A stretch of 27,751 bases of DNA. It comes from an uncultured Acetobacteraceae bacterium (GTDB lineage: Bacteria; Pseudomonadota; Alphaproteobacteria; Acetobacterales; Acetobacteraceae). The stretch's first letter is position 1. Every line of letters starts with the position of its first letter. Of this stretch, positions 1 to 6,580 are shown in pieces. The position numbers were made by a program, and so were the translations under genes. The notes beneath the pieces were generated by a model, which was not told the origin of the DNA, ran no database searches, and was given only the letters and a program-made list of their open reading frames with translations. Location: positions 1 to 27,751 of the forward strand of contig CALTUD010000039.1 of NCBI GenBank assembly GCA_943912335.1. The letters are read 5' to 3'.

Positions 1-176
1 ATGGCGTAGAGGGTGCAGTCGGCGGCGGCGAGAATGGCGCGGGCATAGCCGCCGCCACCGAACGTGCCGTCGAGATAGGTGCCGTCATCGGCCGGACGCA
101 GATGCTCGACGATCTCGCGCAGCATCACCGGGGCGTGGCCGCTTTCGATCCGGGACAGGGCGGACATGGCGTTCAT
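1..176 (-). CDS. rsmH: RsmH, 16S rRNA (cytosine-1402-N4)-methyltransferase, N-terminal part only
   Basis: Only the first 58 codons are present; the gene runs off the left edge. The N-terminus reads MNAMSALSRIESGHAPVM and continues into LDGTFGGGGYARAIL, which is the start of the RsmH (MraW) family including its glycine-rich SAM-binding loop. The family N4-methylates C1402 in the decoding centre of 16S rRNA, using S-adenosylmethionine. The ATG overlaps the stop of mraZ in an ATGA arrangement (176-173), so translation is probably coupled. mraZ-rsmH is the classical beginning of the division and cell-wall (dcw) cluster, which should continue to the left of this window. Confidence 0.93.
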   Translation of the reverse strand, partial: MNAMSALSRIESGHAPVMLREIVEHLRPADDGTYLDGTFGGGGYARAILAAADCTLYA

Positions 177-652
177 GCCTCGCCCGCCGCGCCGGGCCTG
201 GCCGGCAGGGTCAGGCCGCGGGCCCGCGTGCGTGCGTCCGAACGACGACGTTCGGCGGCCGCCGGCTCCCAGATCTGAAAATAGCGGCCTAAGCCCATGA
301 AAATTACCGAATCGGTCAGCGAGGCGTGAGACGACAGAAGCTCGGGTAGCGTGATTCGGCCTTCCTTGTCAGGGTCGATCGGATAGGCGTCCGCATAAAG
401 CGAAAGCGCCATGTCTTCCTGATCGTCACTGAACAGATCGAGCGTGTCGATATTGGGACCGAGCGCCAGAAAAGCGGCGGAGGGCCAGGCCTCGATGCAC
501 GGATGCTTGGCCGACGGACGCAGAACCAGCAGGGCGTCGTCGGCGGACGCGTGTTCCTGCCGGGCGCGCAGGACGCTGCGGAACGGAGCAGGGATCGAAA
601 CGCGGCCCTTGGCGTCGATGCGGTTCTGGTGGGTGCCGAGGAAGACGCTCAA
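173..652 (-). CDS. mraZ: MraZ, transcriptional regulator of the dcw cluster
   Basis: A 159-residue protein with the two SpoVT-AbrB-like halves typical of MraZ. The first begins FLGTHQNRIDAKGRVSIPAPFR (residues 4-25) and the second contains YPIDPDKEGRITLPELL (about 90-106). MraZ forms a ring-shaped oligomer that binds short direct repeats upstream of its own gene and represses the dcw operon. The start codon is TTG (652-650), supported by a strong GGGGAGG ribosome site five bases upstream. A TTG start may keep the level of this autoregulator low. The C-terminus is longer than in E. coli MraZ and rich in Arg and Ala. The stop overlaps the rsmH start. Four TGGGN boxes with exact 10-bp period lie upstream (780-814), consistent with autoregulation. 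Confidence 0.95.
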   Translation of the reverse strand: MSVFLGTHQNRIDAKGRVSIPAPFRSVLRARQEHASADDALLVLRPSAKHPCIEAWPSAAFLALGPNIDTLDLFSDDQEDMALSLYADAYPIDPDKEGRITLPELLSSHASLTDSVIFMGLGRYFQIWEPAAAERRRSDARTRARGLTLPARPGAAGEA

Positions 653-779
653 TCCTTCCTCCCCACCTGCATGCGCGACACCGCGCGACGCCGCATTCCA
701 ATGACGCCGGATATCGAACCGTCACCGTCGTGCTGCGGCGGGCAGGCGATGCCGAGCAGGCGCGATGCCCGGTGAACCT

Positions 780-814
780 TGGGCAATCATGGGATACCAT
801 GGGATTTCATGGGC
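780..814 (-). promoter_or_regulatory. MraZ operator: four TGGGN boxes with 10-bp period
   Basis: On the plus strand TGGGC, TGGGA, TGGGA and TGGGC start at 780, 790, 800 and 810, separated by five-base spacers AATCA, TACCA and TTTCA. E. coli MraZ is known to bind TGGGN repeats with 5-nt spacers in front of mraZ, so this is very probably the autoregulatory site. Relative to mraZ, which reads leftward, the boxes appear as CCCA. The array overlaps the proposed mraZ promoter. Confidence 0.8.
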
Positions 815-820
815 GGTCAA
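791..820 (-). promoter_or_regulatory. Candidate sigma-70 promoter of mraZ inside the MraZ boxes
   Basis: On the minus strand TTGACC (820-815) is followed after 18 bases by TATCCC (796-791). The -35 matches well and the -10 is weak. Three of the four MraZ boxes lie within it, which would let MraZ block RNA polymerase. This implies a leader of about 130 nt before the TTG start. Confidence 0.4.
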
Positions 821-912
821 ACAAAAGCGAGCGAAAAACCAAACGGAATCATTGTGTTTGGCGAGTCTTTTGGAGTGGCGACATCACGGAGACTGTGACG
901 GAAACGCAACGT

Positions 913-927
913 GTTCCTGTTCTGTTC
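913..927 (+). promoter_or_regulatory. GTTC-N7-GTTC motif, LexA-box-like
   Basis: The plus strand has GTTC (913-916), seven bases, then GTTC (924-927), the published core of the alphaproteobacterial SOS box. It lies about 90 bp upstream of the proposed mraZ promoter. A single eight-base match can be chance, but two more exact matches occur in other gaps of this window (6225-6239 and 11156-11170). Confidence 0.3.
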
Positions 928-1007
928 GCGACTGTTGTATCACAGCACGAGACGCGGCGACGAAATGTGCGCGCCGTGCCGCCACGGGGTTCCGATCGGG
1001 TGGGAAA

Positions 1008-1434
1008 ATGCCAGACGGCCTGTAAGCCGGGTTCTGTACGACGGGCTTTCGCCCATGCGACGGTCATTCCTCTGGGACGCGCATCGCTGCGCGCCTCGCG
1101 CGACCAACCCGGACGACGGGGTGGGAGAACCCCCGGAGCGCGAACGCTCCTGCCGTCCCTATTCGGTCTTGCTCCCGGTGGGGTTTGCCCTGCCGCCGCC
1201 GTTGCCGGAAGCGCGGTGCGCTCTTGCCGCACCGTTTCGCCCTTACCCGCAAAATGCCGAACCTCGTCGCCTTGGTCCTGCACGCCGTACGGGCGGTTTG
1301 TTTTCTGTGGCACTGTCCCTGGGGTCGCCCCCGCCGGCCGTTAGCCGGCACCGTTCTCCCATGGAGCCCGGACTTTCCTCCATCCTCCATCCGCCGAAGC
1401 GGATGAAGAACAGCGACCGTCCGGCCGTCTGGCG
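1008..1434 (-). ncRNA. rnpB: RNase P RNA (catalytic subunit, bacterial type A)
   Basis: RNase P RNA removes the 5' leader from tRNA precursors. On the minus strand the 5' part carries GAGGAAAGTCCGGGCTCCAT and the 3' part ends in AGAACCCGGCTTACAGGCC; these are the two halves of the universally conserved core around helix P4. The ends pair perfectly: GCCAGACGGCC at 1433-1423 is complementary to GGCCGTCTGGC at 1020-1010, an 11-bp helix P1 that fixes the boundaries to within a few bases. The length of about 425 nt suits a GC-rich alphaproteobacterial type A molecule. The open reading frames crossing the region are artefacts. It is encoded just downstream of petA on the same strand, with its own candidate promoter. 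Confidence 0.96.
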
Positions 1435-1440
1435 GGGCGG

Positions 1441-1469
1441 ACCCTGATCGCGCCGGCCGGCCGCGTCAA
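1441..1469 (-). promoter_or_regulatory. Candidate rnpB promoter
   Basis: TTGACG (1469-1464, minus strand) lies about 35 bases before the 5' end of helix P1 (1433), where a -35 element should be. The -10 region (around 1447-1441) is GC-rich and a poor match. The position relative to the RNA 5' end is the main support. Confidence 0.4.
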
Positions 1470-1486
1470 GGGGCCCGGATAGGGGC

Positions 1487-2131
1487 TCAGAGCTGCTGCA
1501 CGTCGTCCAGGCTGTAGCCCGGCTCGCTGCCGTTCTCGCCGATACGCAGCTTGGTGGCGCCCAGCATGGAATAGGGCGGCACGGGCAGATTGTAGAGCGC
1601 GGGCGAACCCGAGAGCACGCGCCCGGCCAGATCGAAGCGCGAGCCGTGGCAGGGGCAGGCATAGCCGCCGGGGAAACCTGCGCCTGCATCCGGCACCGGC
1701 CGGAATTTCGGCACGCAGCCGAGATGGGTGCAGATTCCGAGCAGCACGCCGTATTCCGGCGCGATCGAGCGGTGCCAGTTGGCGGCATAGCGCGGCTGCT
1801 GCAGCGCGTGCGAGTCGGGGTCGCGCAGGCGCCGATCCAGAGCCGGGTCCTGCAGGCGCTGCAAGGCCTCGGCGTCGCGTCGCACGACGAAGACGGGCTT
1901 GCCGCCCCAGACCACCACGACCTGCTGGCCCGGCTGGAGGGGCGACAGATCCACGTCCACGGGGGCGGCGACGGCGCCGGGATCGGTGCGGCTCAAACTG
2001 TCCAGGAACGGCCAAACGAAGCCCGCGCCGGCCACGCCGGTCGCGGCCAGGGTCACCAGCGTCAGGAAATCGCGGCGCTTCGGCTCCGTGACCGCTTCGT
2101 CCGCATGTGCGGTTCCGCTCGCTTCAACCAT
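1487..2131 (-). CDS. petA: Rieske iron-sulfur subunit of the cytochrome bc1 complex
   Basis: A 214-residue Rieske protein of ubiquinol-cytochrome c reductase, which passes electrons from quinol to cytochrome c1 on the periplasmic side. The cluster-binding boxes are CTHLGC (residues 134-139) and CPCHGS (159-164), giving two Cys and two His ligands to the 2Fe-2S centre and a disulfide pair. The N-terminus has a twin-arginine motif (KRRDFL, 18-23) followed by a hydrophobic anchor at about 24-43, as expected for a Tat-exported, membrane-anchored Rieske protein. Usually petA is followed by petB and petC. Here the next gene downstream is rnpB, so if the complex is complete its other subunits lie elsewhere. 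An unknown membrane-anchored protein ends 16 bp upstream and may be co-transcribed. Confidence 0.94.
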   Translation of the reverse strand: MVEASGTAHADEAVTEPKRRDFLTLVTLAATGVAGAGFVWPFLDSLSRTDPGAVAAPVDVDLSPLQPGQQVVVVWGGKPVFVVRRDAEALQRLQDPALDRRLRDPDSHALQQPRYAANWHRSIAPEYGVLLGICTHLGCVPKFRPVPDAGAGFPGGYACPCHGSRFDLAGRVLSGSPALYNLPVPPYSMLGATKLRIGENGSEPGYSLDDVQQL

Positions 2132-2147
2132 CGCCGTGCCGTGTCCT

Positions 2148-2612
2148 TCAGGGCAGATCGTGGAACTGGCCGGGCGTGCCGGCGTCGGTGCGCACCGTAT
2201 GCGCGCCGCGATTCACTTCCAGGGTGAACAATTGCGGCAGGGTCTTCTTGTCGCCGGGGCAGGAGCCGGAATGCTTCTCCAGCACCCGCATCCGCACCGC
2301 GTCCGGCGGATCGTTGCCGTTGACGATGAACAGCAGGCACTCGGCGGAATCCTTGGTCAGTCCGCGATCGATCACCAGCTGCCGCAGATGCTGGATCAGT
2401 GGGTAGTCGTTGTTCCAGTCTACCTGAGAGGGCAGCACGGTGCGTCCGGTGAGCTTGTCCAGAAAGCCGAGCTTCTCCAGACCCACCAGACACAAACCGG
2501 CCAGCAACGCCACCAGGACGCGCGTTGCCAGGCGGCGGCCGGACGAACGGGTCGGCGGTTGCGGCCTGATGGGGGTGCCGGCGGTGCGGGGGCGGGAGCG
2601 GGAGATCGGCAT
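2148..2612 (-). CDS. Unknown protein with one membrane anchor, upstream of petA
   Basis: A 154-residue protein I do not recognise. It has a basic, Pro/Arg-rich N-terminus (residues 1-30), one hydrophobic segment (about 30-47) and a soluble remainder, so it is probably anchored in the inner membrane with the C-terminal domain outside. Two cysteines (CLLF at about 92 and SCPG at about 117) could form a disulfide there. The ATG at 2612 gives the full reading frame; no strong ribosome site precedes it. Its stop is 16 bp from the petA start on the same strand, suggesting an operon, but a role with the Rieske protein is only inferred from position. Confidence 0.65.
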   Translation of the reverse strand: MPISRSRPRTAGTPIRPQPPTRSSGRRLATRVLVALLAGLCLVGLEKLGFLDKLTGRTVLPSQVDWNNDYPLIQHLRQLVIDRGLTKDSAECLLFIVNGNDPPDAVRMRVLEKHSGSCPGDKKTLPQLFTLEVNRGAHTVRTDAGTPGQFHDLP

Positions 2613-2791
2613 GACGAACCCGTTCTAGCAGCCGATGCCGCCGATCGCACAACGGCTTGCCCCGGACGGCGGTCGTTCCGATCTATGACAGCGCTTCGCC
2701 AGCGCCCTTCCGGCCGGAAGGGATCGGCGCTTATCTGTTGCGACCGGATCCGGCGAAACCGGCGCCGCCCGTTTGAAGGAGATCACCGACG

Positions 2792-3301
2792 ATGCGCCTT
2801 GCTTCCGTTCTGGTTCTGGCATCCGTTCTGGCCGGCACCGCCGCGCACGCCGAGGCCGTGCCGGTTCCCGCCAACCTGCCCACCACGCAGCCGGTGCCGA
2901 ACGCGCATCCCTATCCGGCGGTGGATGCCGATCCGCATCCGGCGCTGGACGCCGCTTTCGCCGAAGCCAAGCGCAGCAACCGCAACGTGCTGATCGATCT
3001 GGGGGCGAACTGGTGCCCCGATTGCCGCATCCTCAGCGGCGTCATGAACATGGCCGAGGTGAAGCCCTGGGTAGAAAGCCGCTTCGTCGAGGTGCCGGTC
3101 AACGTCGACCATTTCAACCGCAACTTGGACGTGCCGCAGAAATACGGCGTCCACGTCACCCAGATCCCGACGGTCCTGGTGGTCACGCCGGATGGCAAGC
3201 TGTTGAATCCCGACGGTGCCAAGACCCTCGGCAATGCCCGCACCATGACGCCGCAGGCCGATGTGGACTTGCTGGCGAGCTGGGACGCCCGTCACGGCTG
3301 A
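2792..3301 (+). CDS. Exported thioredoxin-fold protein
   Basis: A 169-residue protein with a cleavable signal peptide (residues 1-20, ending AHA) and a thioredoxin fold. The redox motif is WCPDC (74-78) and the cis-proline loop is QIPT (124-127), so it can carry out thiol-disulfide exchange in the periplasm. The Pro/His-rich stretch 22-50 is a linker. AAGGAG (2776-2781) lies 10 bases before the ATG. CPDC differs from thioredoxin (CGPC) and DsbA (CPHC) and is common in uncharacterised thioredoxin-like proteins, so the partner is unknown. The neighbouring petA product has a periplasmic disulfide, but no functional link can be shown. Confidence 0.85.
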   Translation: MRLASVLVLASVLAGTAAHAEAVPVPANLPTTQPVPNAHPYPAVDADPHPALDAAFAEAKRSNRNVLIDLGANWCPDCRILSGVMNMAEVKPWVESRFVEVPVNVDHFNRNLDVPQKYGVHVTQIPTVLVVTPDGKLLNPDGAKTLGNARTMTPQADVDLLASWDARHG

Positions 3302-3374
3302 ATTCTGCCGTTCGGGTTCGTTTTCGCGGCCGGTCCGTGGCAGGATCGGCCGCCACAGAAGGGTTGTTCCGCCG

Positions 3375-3755
3375 ATGCGTTCCAGGTTTTCGCTCGCCGC
3401 TCTCGTTCTCCTGGCCCTGCCGCTCGGCTATGCCGCGTCGGCGCAAGAGGAGAGTGGCGCCAAGCGGAAGCTCGACGCGGCGCTGGGGGTTCTGCGCATC
3501 CATCAGGACGCGGCGGGCAAGAGCTGTCTCGAGGCGATGACGCGTGTGCACCAGACCGAGGATCAGGTGGCCGGCGTGACCCGCCAGTCCGCGAGTGGCG
3601 ACCACGCCGACACGAACGCGGACATCGCCCGCGACGTGCTGGACTCCGATTACGAGAATGCGGAGAGCGCTTGCGCCCCGGATGCGCAGAAGGCCTGCCA
3701 GGCCGGCGCGCAGGAGCCGGCCTGTGCCAAGTTCAATGCGACCTCGGGCAATTAG
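3375..3755 (+). CDS. Small exported protein of unknown function
   Basis: A 126-residue protein with a clear signal peptide (residues 1-23, hydrophobic core LAALVLLALPLGYA, cleavage near ASAQ). The mature part is polar, mostly helical in character, and has four cysteines: one at about 53 and three near the C-terminus in the CAPD, ACQA and ACAK segments. Two disulfides in the periplasm are possible. The frame stays open upstream to 3261, but the signal peptide fixes the start at 3375. It follows the thioredoxin-like gene after 73 bp on the same strand. No family is recognised. Confidence 0.7.
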   Translation: MRSRFSLAALVLLALPLGYAASAQEESGAKRKLDAALGVLRIHQDAAGKSCLEAMTRVHQTEDQVAGVTRQSASGDHADTNADIARDVLDSDYENAESACAPDAQKACQAGAQEPACAKFNATSGN

Positions 3756-3922
3756 GCTGCTGACCGCGGCGTGAGGCCGGGGCGCCAAGGGGCCCTACGC
3801 AGGCACCTGTTCTCTTTGCCGTCAGCGGTCTTGAACGGGCGATCCGGTGGTGAATAACGGCTGAGCCATGATGCTGCGCAGTCCAGTTCATTTCCCCATG
3901 CGCCGGCACCGGATGACTCGAG

Positions 3923-3934
3923 ATCGGTACCGAT
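3923..3934. repeat. Perfect 12-bp palindrome ATCGGTACCGAT
   Basis: ATCGGTACCGAT is its own reverse complement. It lies in the 228-bp gap between two converging genes, 25 bp from the hairpin at 3959. It could be an operator or chance; nothing else in this gap looks like a gene or RNA. Confidence 0.3.
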
Positions 3935-3958
3935 AGCCTCTCTGTCGCCGGGCGTGAA

Positions 3959-3985
3959 AGGGGCCGAACCCGGCCCCTCTTTTTT
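3959..3985 (+). terminator. Intrinsic terminator between converging genes
   Basis: AGGGGCCG (3959-3966) pairs with CGGCCCCT (3971-3978) around the loop AACC and is followed on the plus strand by CTTTTTT. On the minus strand only TTT follows, but the hairpin directly abuts the stop codon of the double-diiron gene, so it may stop transcription from both sides. Confidence 0.75.
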
Positions 3986-5936
3986 AAGCCTGCGCCAGGG
4001 CTTCCGGCTTGTGCTGCTCGCGCAGATGCGGCCGTGCGCGATCCCAGACCTGGAGCCCCCTGACGGCGAGGCCGGCCATCGCCGGCAACAGCCGAGGTTG
4101 CATCAGCGCGGGGTCGAACTCGCTCATCCGGCGCGCATTCTCGCGATAGCAATCCTCGACGAAATTGCGGAACGAGAACCCGTCCAGGAACAGATTGGCC
4201 TGGGTCACGGCGAAATCCTTGCCGTCATTCGCTTCCTGCCCGCGACTCACCATCCCCAGCAGTCGCTTGCCGGCGCGTCCGTAGAAGCGGGTGGACTTGA
4301 TCGCGCGTCGCGCAGCACCCAGGCCGCGCTTCTTCTCGCGCCAGGCCATGTAGTTGATGAAGAACACGATGTGCCGCGTTTCCTCGAACATCAGCACGTC
4401 AAAGATGTCGAACATGCCTTTCGGCAGGAATTCGCTTTCGCGCGCCGTCTTGAAGGCGCCGAAGCCGAGAAACGCGTCCAGGCACTCGCCGAAGCCGAAA
4501 TCGATGAACGCCGTTTCCAGATCCGCCGGAAACTGCTCCATCGGCTGTTCCTCGGCATCGAGCCCGTAACGCTTGATCATGACGCGCAGAAGGTCGGCGT
4601 GGCGCTTTTCCTCGCGCCCCTGCAGGGCGACCGCCTCCCGCACCACGGGATCGGTGATCTGGGGCGTGAACGCATCGACGATCGCGGCGGCGCGGCGCTC
4701 GGTGTGGAACACCTCCTGCCAGAACGGCACGCCCCGCAATCTTGCCAACTCTTCCTCGGTCAGCTCCGGCCAGGGCAGCGTTTCGGGATCGTAGTCCTGA
4801 TAGGTGGCGATGAACTGGGCGCAGAAATGCTCCTTGTGCTGCTCGGAGCCGGCGACGATGCGATCCTCCACCGGCGCCGGATACCGGGCGCGCCGGGCCG
4901 CCTTGCGCTCCGCCATGTGCGCCTTGTGCCGTGCGCGCCGGGCTTCCGCCCGCTCGGGCGACCCTTTGAGCTCCTTCGCGACGCGGATCGCGCCGAGCGC
5001 CGCGCGCGTCAGGCCGGGCATGGTGGTCGGACGCAGCAGACGCTCGTCATAGCCCGCGAAGCGGCGATCGTTCTCGCTCAGGCAAAGCTCCATCAGCTCC
5101 GGCAGGCTGAGATCCACGTCCGACACCGCCTTGGTGCCGTTTACGGTGAAGTTGTTGTCCTGCACGACCTCCTCGCCATTGGCGTCCATGGAGCGGGCGA
5201 GGCCCATGCGCTCCCAGCCCAGGAACGCCCAGACGGCGGCCACGCGAAGCTCGAACCAGGGCCGGCGCCAGGCCGGCATGGTGCGGCGATGCCAGGCGAG
5301 CCAGTTCGCGAATAACAGGATGTGACGGCATTCCTCCTGCATCACCGGCTCGAACGTGTCGATCAGGGCTGCGGGGAAGAAGCCGGAGCGATCGGCCATG
5401 GCGAACAGGCCGAAGGCGAAGAAGCTGTCGACGCATTCGGAGAAGCCTGTGACCAGATAGGCCCATTCCGGATCGCGCGGTTCGAGATATTCCGGTTCCG
5501 GCGCCAGTTCGATGCCGTAGAACGCGACCATGCGCGACAGAACCTCCTTGTGGCGGTTCTCTTCCCAGCCATTGCGCGCGATCGCTTCGCGGATCACCGG
5601 ATCGGCGATCGTCGCAGCATAGGCGGCCATGCGCAGCCGCGCCTTGCCCTCGGTCTGCACCGCGATGTCCCAGATCGGCAGGGAGGTGATTCGCTTCAGC
5701 GTTTCCTGGTCCAGAACCGGCCAGTCGATCACCGCCGGCTTGTACGGATTGAAGGTCTCGCTGAACATGCGGGCCATGGCGTTGCGATGCCCGACGCTGC
5801 CGGGCTCGATCGGGCCGGGCACGTTGCTGTGCCAATGGCGGGCGATGTGGTCGGCGTGCTGGATCGTCGCCGCGTCGACGCCGGCCGGAGGAATGGCCTG
5901 GGGTTCGGACGGATCGGACGGAAAGATGTCGGGCAT
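3984..5936 (-). CDS. Tandem ferritin-like protein with two complete diiron sites
   Basis: A 650-residue protein built from two homologous ferritin-like four-helix domains, about residues 75-300 and 392-610, joined by a basic, charged linker (about 315-355). Each half has the full carboxylate/histidine ligand set of a diiron site: E96, E126-x-x-H129, E167, E202-x-x-H205 and E413, E443-x-x-H446, E484, E519-x-x-H522. Local motifs repeat too: EENRH/EEKRH, GFSECVDSFFAFG/GFGECLDAFLGFG and EECRH/EETRH. All corresponding ligands are exactly 317 residues apart. Both sites should bind iron; whether the protein is an oxygenase, peroxidase or store cannot be read from sequence. There is no signal peptide. 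The ATG at 5936 has AGGAG 8 bases upstream; the frame is open to 6608, but that part is Arg-rich and not protein-like. Confidence 0.85.
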   Translation of the reverse strand: MPDIFPSDPSEPQAIPPAGVDAATIQHADHIARHWHSNVPGPIEPGSVGHRNAMARMFSETFNPYKPAVIDWPVLDQETLKRITSLPIWDIAVQTEGKARLRMAAYAATIADPVIREAIARNGWEENRHKEVLSRMVAFYGIELAPEPEYLEPRDPEWAYLVTGFSECVDSFFAFGLFAMADRSGFFPAALIDTFEPVMQEECRHILLFANWLAWHRRTMPAWRRPWFELRVAAVWAFLGWERMGLARSMDANGEEVVQDNNFTVNGTKAVSDVDLSLPELMELCLSENDRRFAGYDERLLRPTTMPGLTRAALGAIRVAKELKGSPERAEARRARHKAHMAERKAARRARYPAPVEDRIVAGSEQHKEHFCAQFIATYQDYDPETLPWPELTEEELARLRGVPFWQEVFHTERRAAAIVDAFTPQITDPVVREAVALQGREEKRHADLLRVMIKRYGLDAEEQPMEQFPADLETAFIDFGFGECLDAFLGFGAFKTARESEFLPKGMFDIFDVLMFEETRHIVFFINYMAWREKKRGLGAARRAIKSTRFYGRAGKRLLGMVSRGQEANDGKDFAVTQANLFLDGFSFRNFVEDCYRENARRMSEFDPALMQPRLLPAMAGLAVRGLQVWDRARPHLREQHKPEALAQA

Positions 5937-6105
5937 GGTCTTGCTCCTGCGGCCGGATCGTCGGAGCCGATGCGGCCGGAAGGGTTTGGGCTGAGGGTCG
6001 GAACGTGGCAGGTGGCGAGCGGCGGTCCGCGCGAGGGCAGCAGCGGTCCGGTCCGTCCCTCCGGACGAGAACGGAAGAGGTCTTCTTTTCCTGGAGATGA
6101 CGAAG

Positions 6106-6119
6106 CGAAAAGATTTTCG
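6106..6119. repeat. Inverted repeat in an AT-rich patch upstream of the double-diiron gene
   Basis: CGAAAA (6106-6111) and TTTTCG (6114-6119) form a 14-bp imperfect-centre palindrome in an AT-rich island inside a GC-rich gap, about 170 bp before the diiron start. It could be an operator or promoter element; no known consensus was matched. Confidence 0.3.
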
Positions 6120-6224
6120 TTTGTTCGGGTCAGCCATGCGCGGCTGGCACCGAGCCTCACGACCGGACGCTCTGCGGAGAAGGAACGTCTTTCCCGCCCG
6201 CGCATCCGCAAACGTGACAGGGAC

Positions 6225-6239
6225 GAACAGTCGGCGAAC
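6225..6239 (-). promoter_or_regulatory. GTTC-N7-GTTC motif, LexA-box-like
   Basis: On the minus strand GTTC, GCCGACT, GTTC (6239-6225) matches the alphaproteobacterial SOS-box core exactly. It lies 289 bp upstream of the double-diiron start on the same strand and 170 bp downstream of the metallothionein stop. Confidence 0.35.
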
Positions 6240-6375
6240 AGCCCGGACGGTCCCTTGGCTGCCGGATATGGCATTGATGTGGACAAGCTGCCGACACTGG
6301 CAGAGCGGTCGAGCAAGGGAAACCCCTCTGCGCCGCACGACGGACAGCACGGGGCAGGCGAGGCAGAAACAGGGC

Positions 6376-6399
6376 GGCGCCGGGACGGAACCCGGCGCC
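6376..6399 (-). terminator. Hairpin downstream of the metallothionein gene
   Basis: GGCGCCGGG (6376-6384) pairs perfectly with CCCGGCGCC (6391-6399) over a six-base loop, starting 11 bases after the metallothionein stop on the minus strand. Only a short, delayed TTT follows, so termination may be partial. It could also stabilise the short ArsR-metallothionein mRNA. Confidence 0.5.
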
Positions 6400-6409
6400 A
6401 TTTCAGCTT

Positions 6410-6580
6410 TCAGCCGTGACAGGTGCAGCCGGCATGGTGGCAGCCGACCTCGTCCTGGTGGTGGGTGGCGCAGGCATCGCTGCAATAGGCGCGGCCTTCG
6501 CGCTCGACGGCCTTGCCGACATTCACGATGCACACGCAATCGGTGCAGGCACACTTCACCTGGTCGACGGTCACGCTCAC
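6410..6580 (-). CDS. Bacterial metallothionein (SmtA-like)
   Basis: A 56-residue, Cys-rich protein that matches the small bacterial metallothionein family, which binds Zn, Cd or Cu ions in a cytoplasmic metal-thiolate cluster. It has nine cysteines: KCACTDCVC (residues 9-17), YCSDAC (32-37) and GC-GCTC near the C-terminus (47, 52, 54), plus histidines (HH at 40-41 and 48-49, H55) that may act as extra ligands, as in SmtA. The length equals that of cyanobacterial SmtA. The start is GTG at 6580, overlapping the repressor stop (GTGA); a second GTG at 6574 is possible. It forms a two-gene operon with the ArsR-type repressor and is probably induced by excess metal when the repressor releases the operator at 6905-6918. 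Confidence 0.9.
   Translation of the reverse strand: MSVTVDQVKCACTDCVCIVNVGKAVEREGRAYCSDACATHHQDEVGCHHAGCTCHG

Larger units (their letters stand above)
653..1007. other. Intergenic region between mraZ and the 3' end of rnpB
   Basis: About 355 bases without a convincing gene; the open frames here have no family resemblance. It holds the mraZ ribosome site, the MraZ boxes and promoter (780-820) and a GTTC-N7-GTTC motif at 913-927. Downstream of rnpB (minus strand) there is only a short TTTT run at about 1007-1004, not a clear terminator. Confidence 0.6.
5937..6409. other. 473-bp gap upstream of the double-diiron gene
   Basis: No convincing gene is visible; both strands translate into Arg/Pro-rich sequence. 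The region holds the ribosome site of the double-diiron gene (AGGAG), an inverted repeat CGAAAA-GA-TTTTCG (6106-6119), a GTTC-N7-GTTC motif (6225-6239) and the hairpin behind the metallothionein gene (6376-6399). The leader is long for this compact region and may carry regulation. Confidence 0.5.

Noticed and set aside
7..1447. Several open frames across 730-1450 on both strands
   Set aside because: They cross the RNase P RNA gene and the mraZ promoter region; conserved RNA elements explain the sequence.
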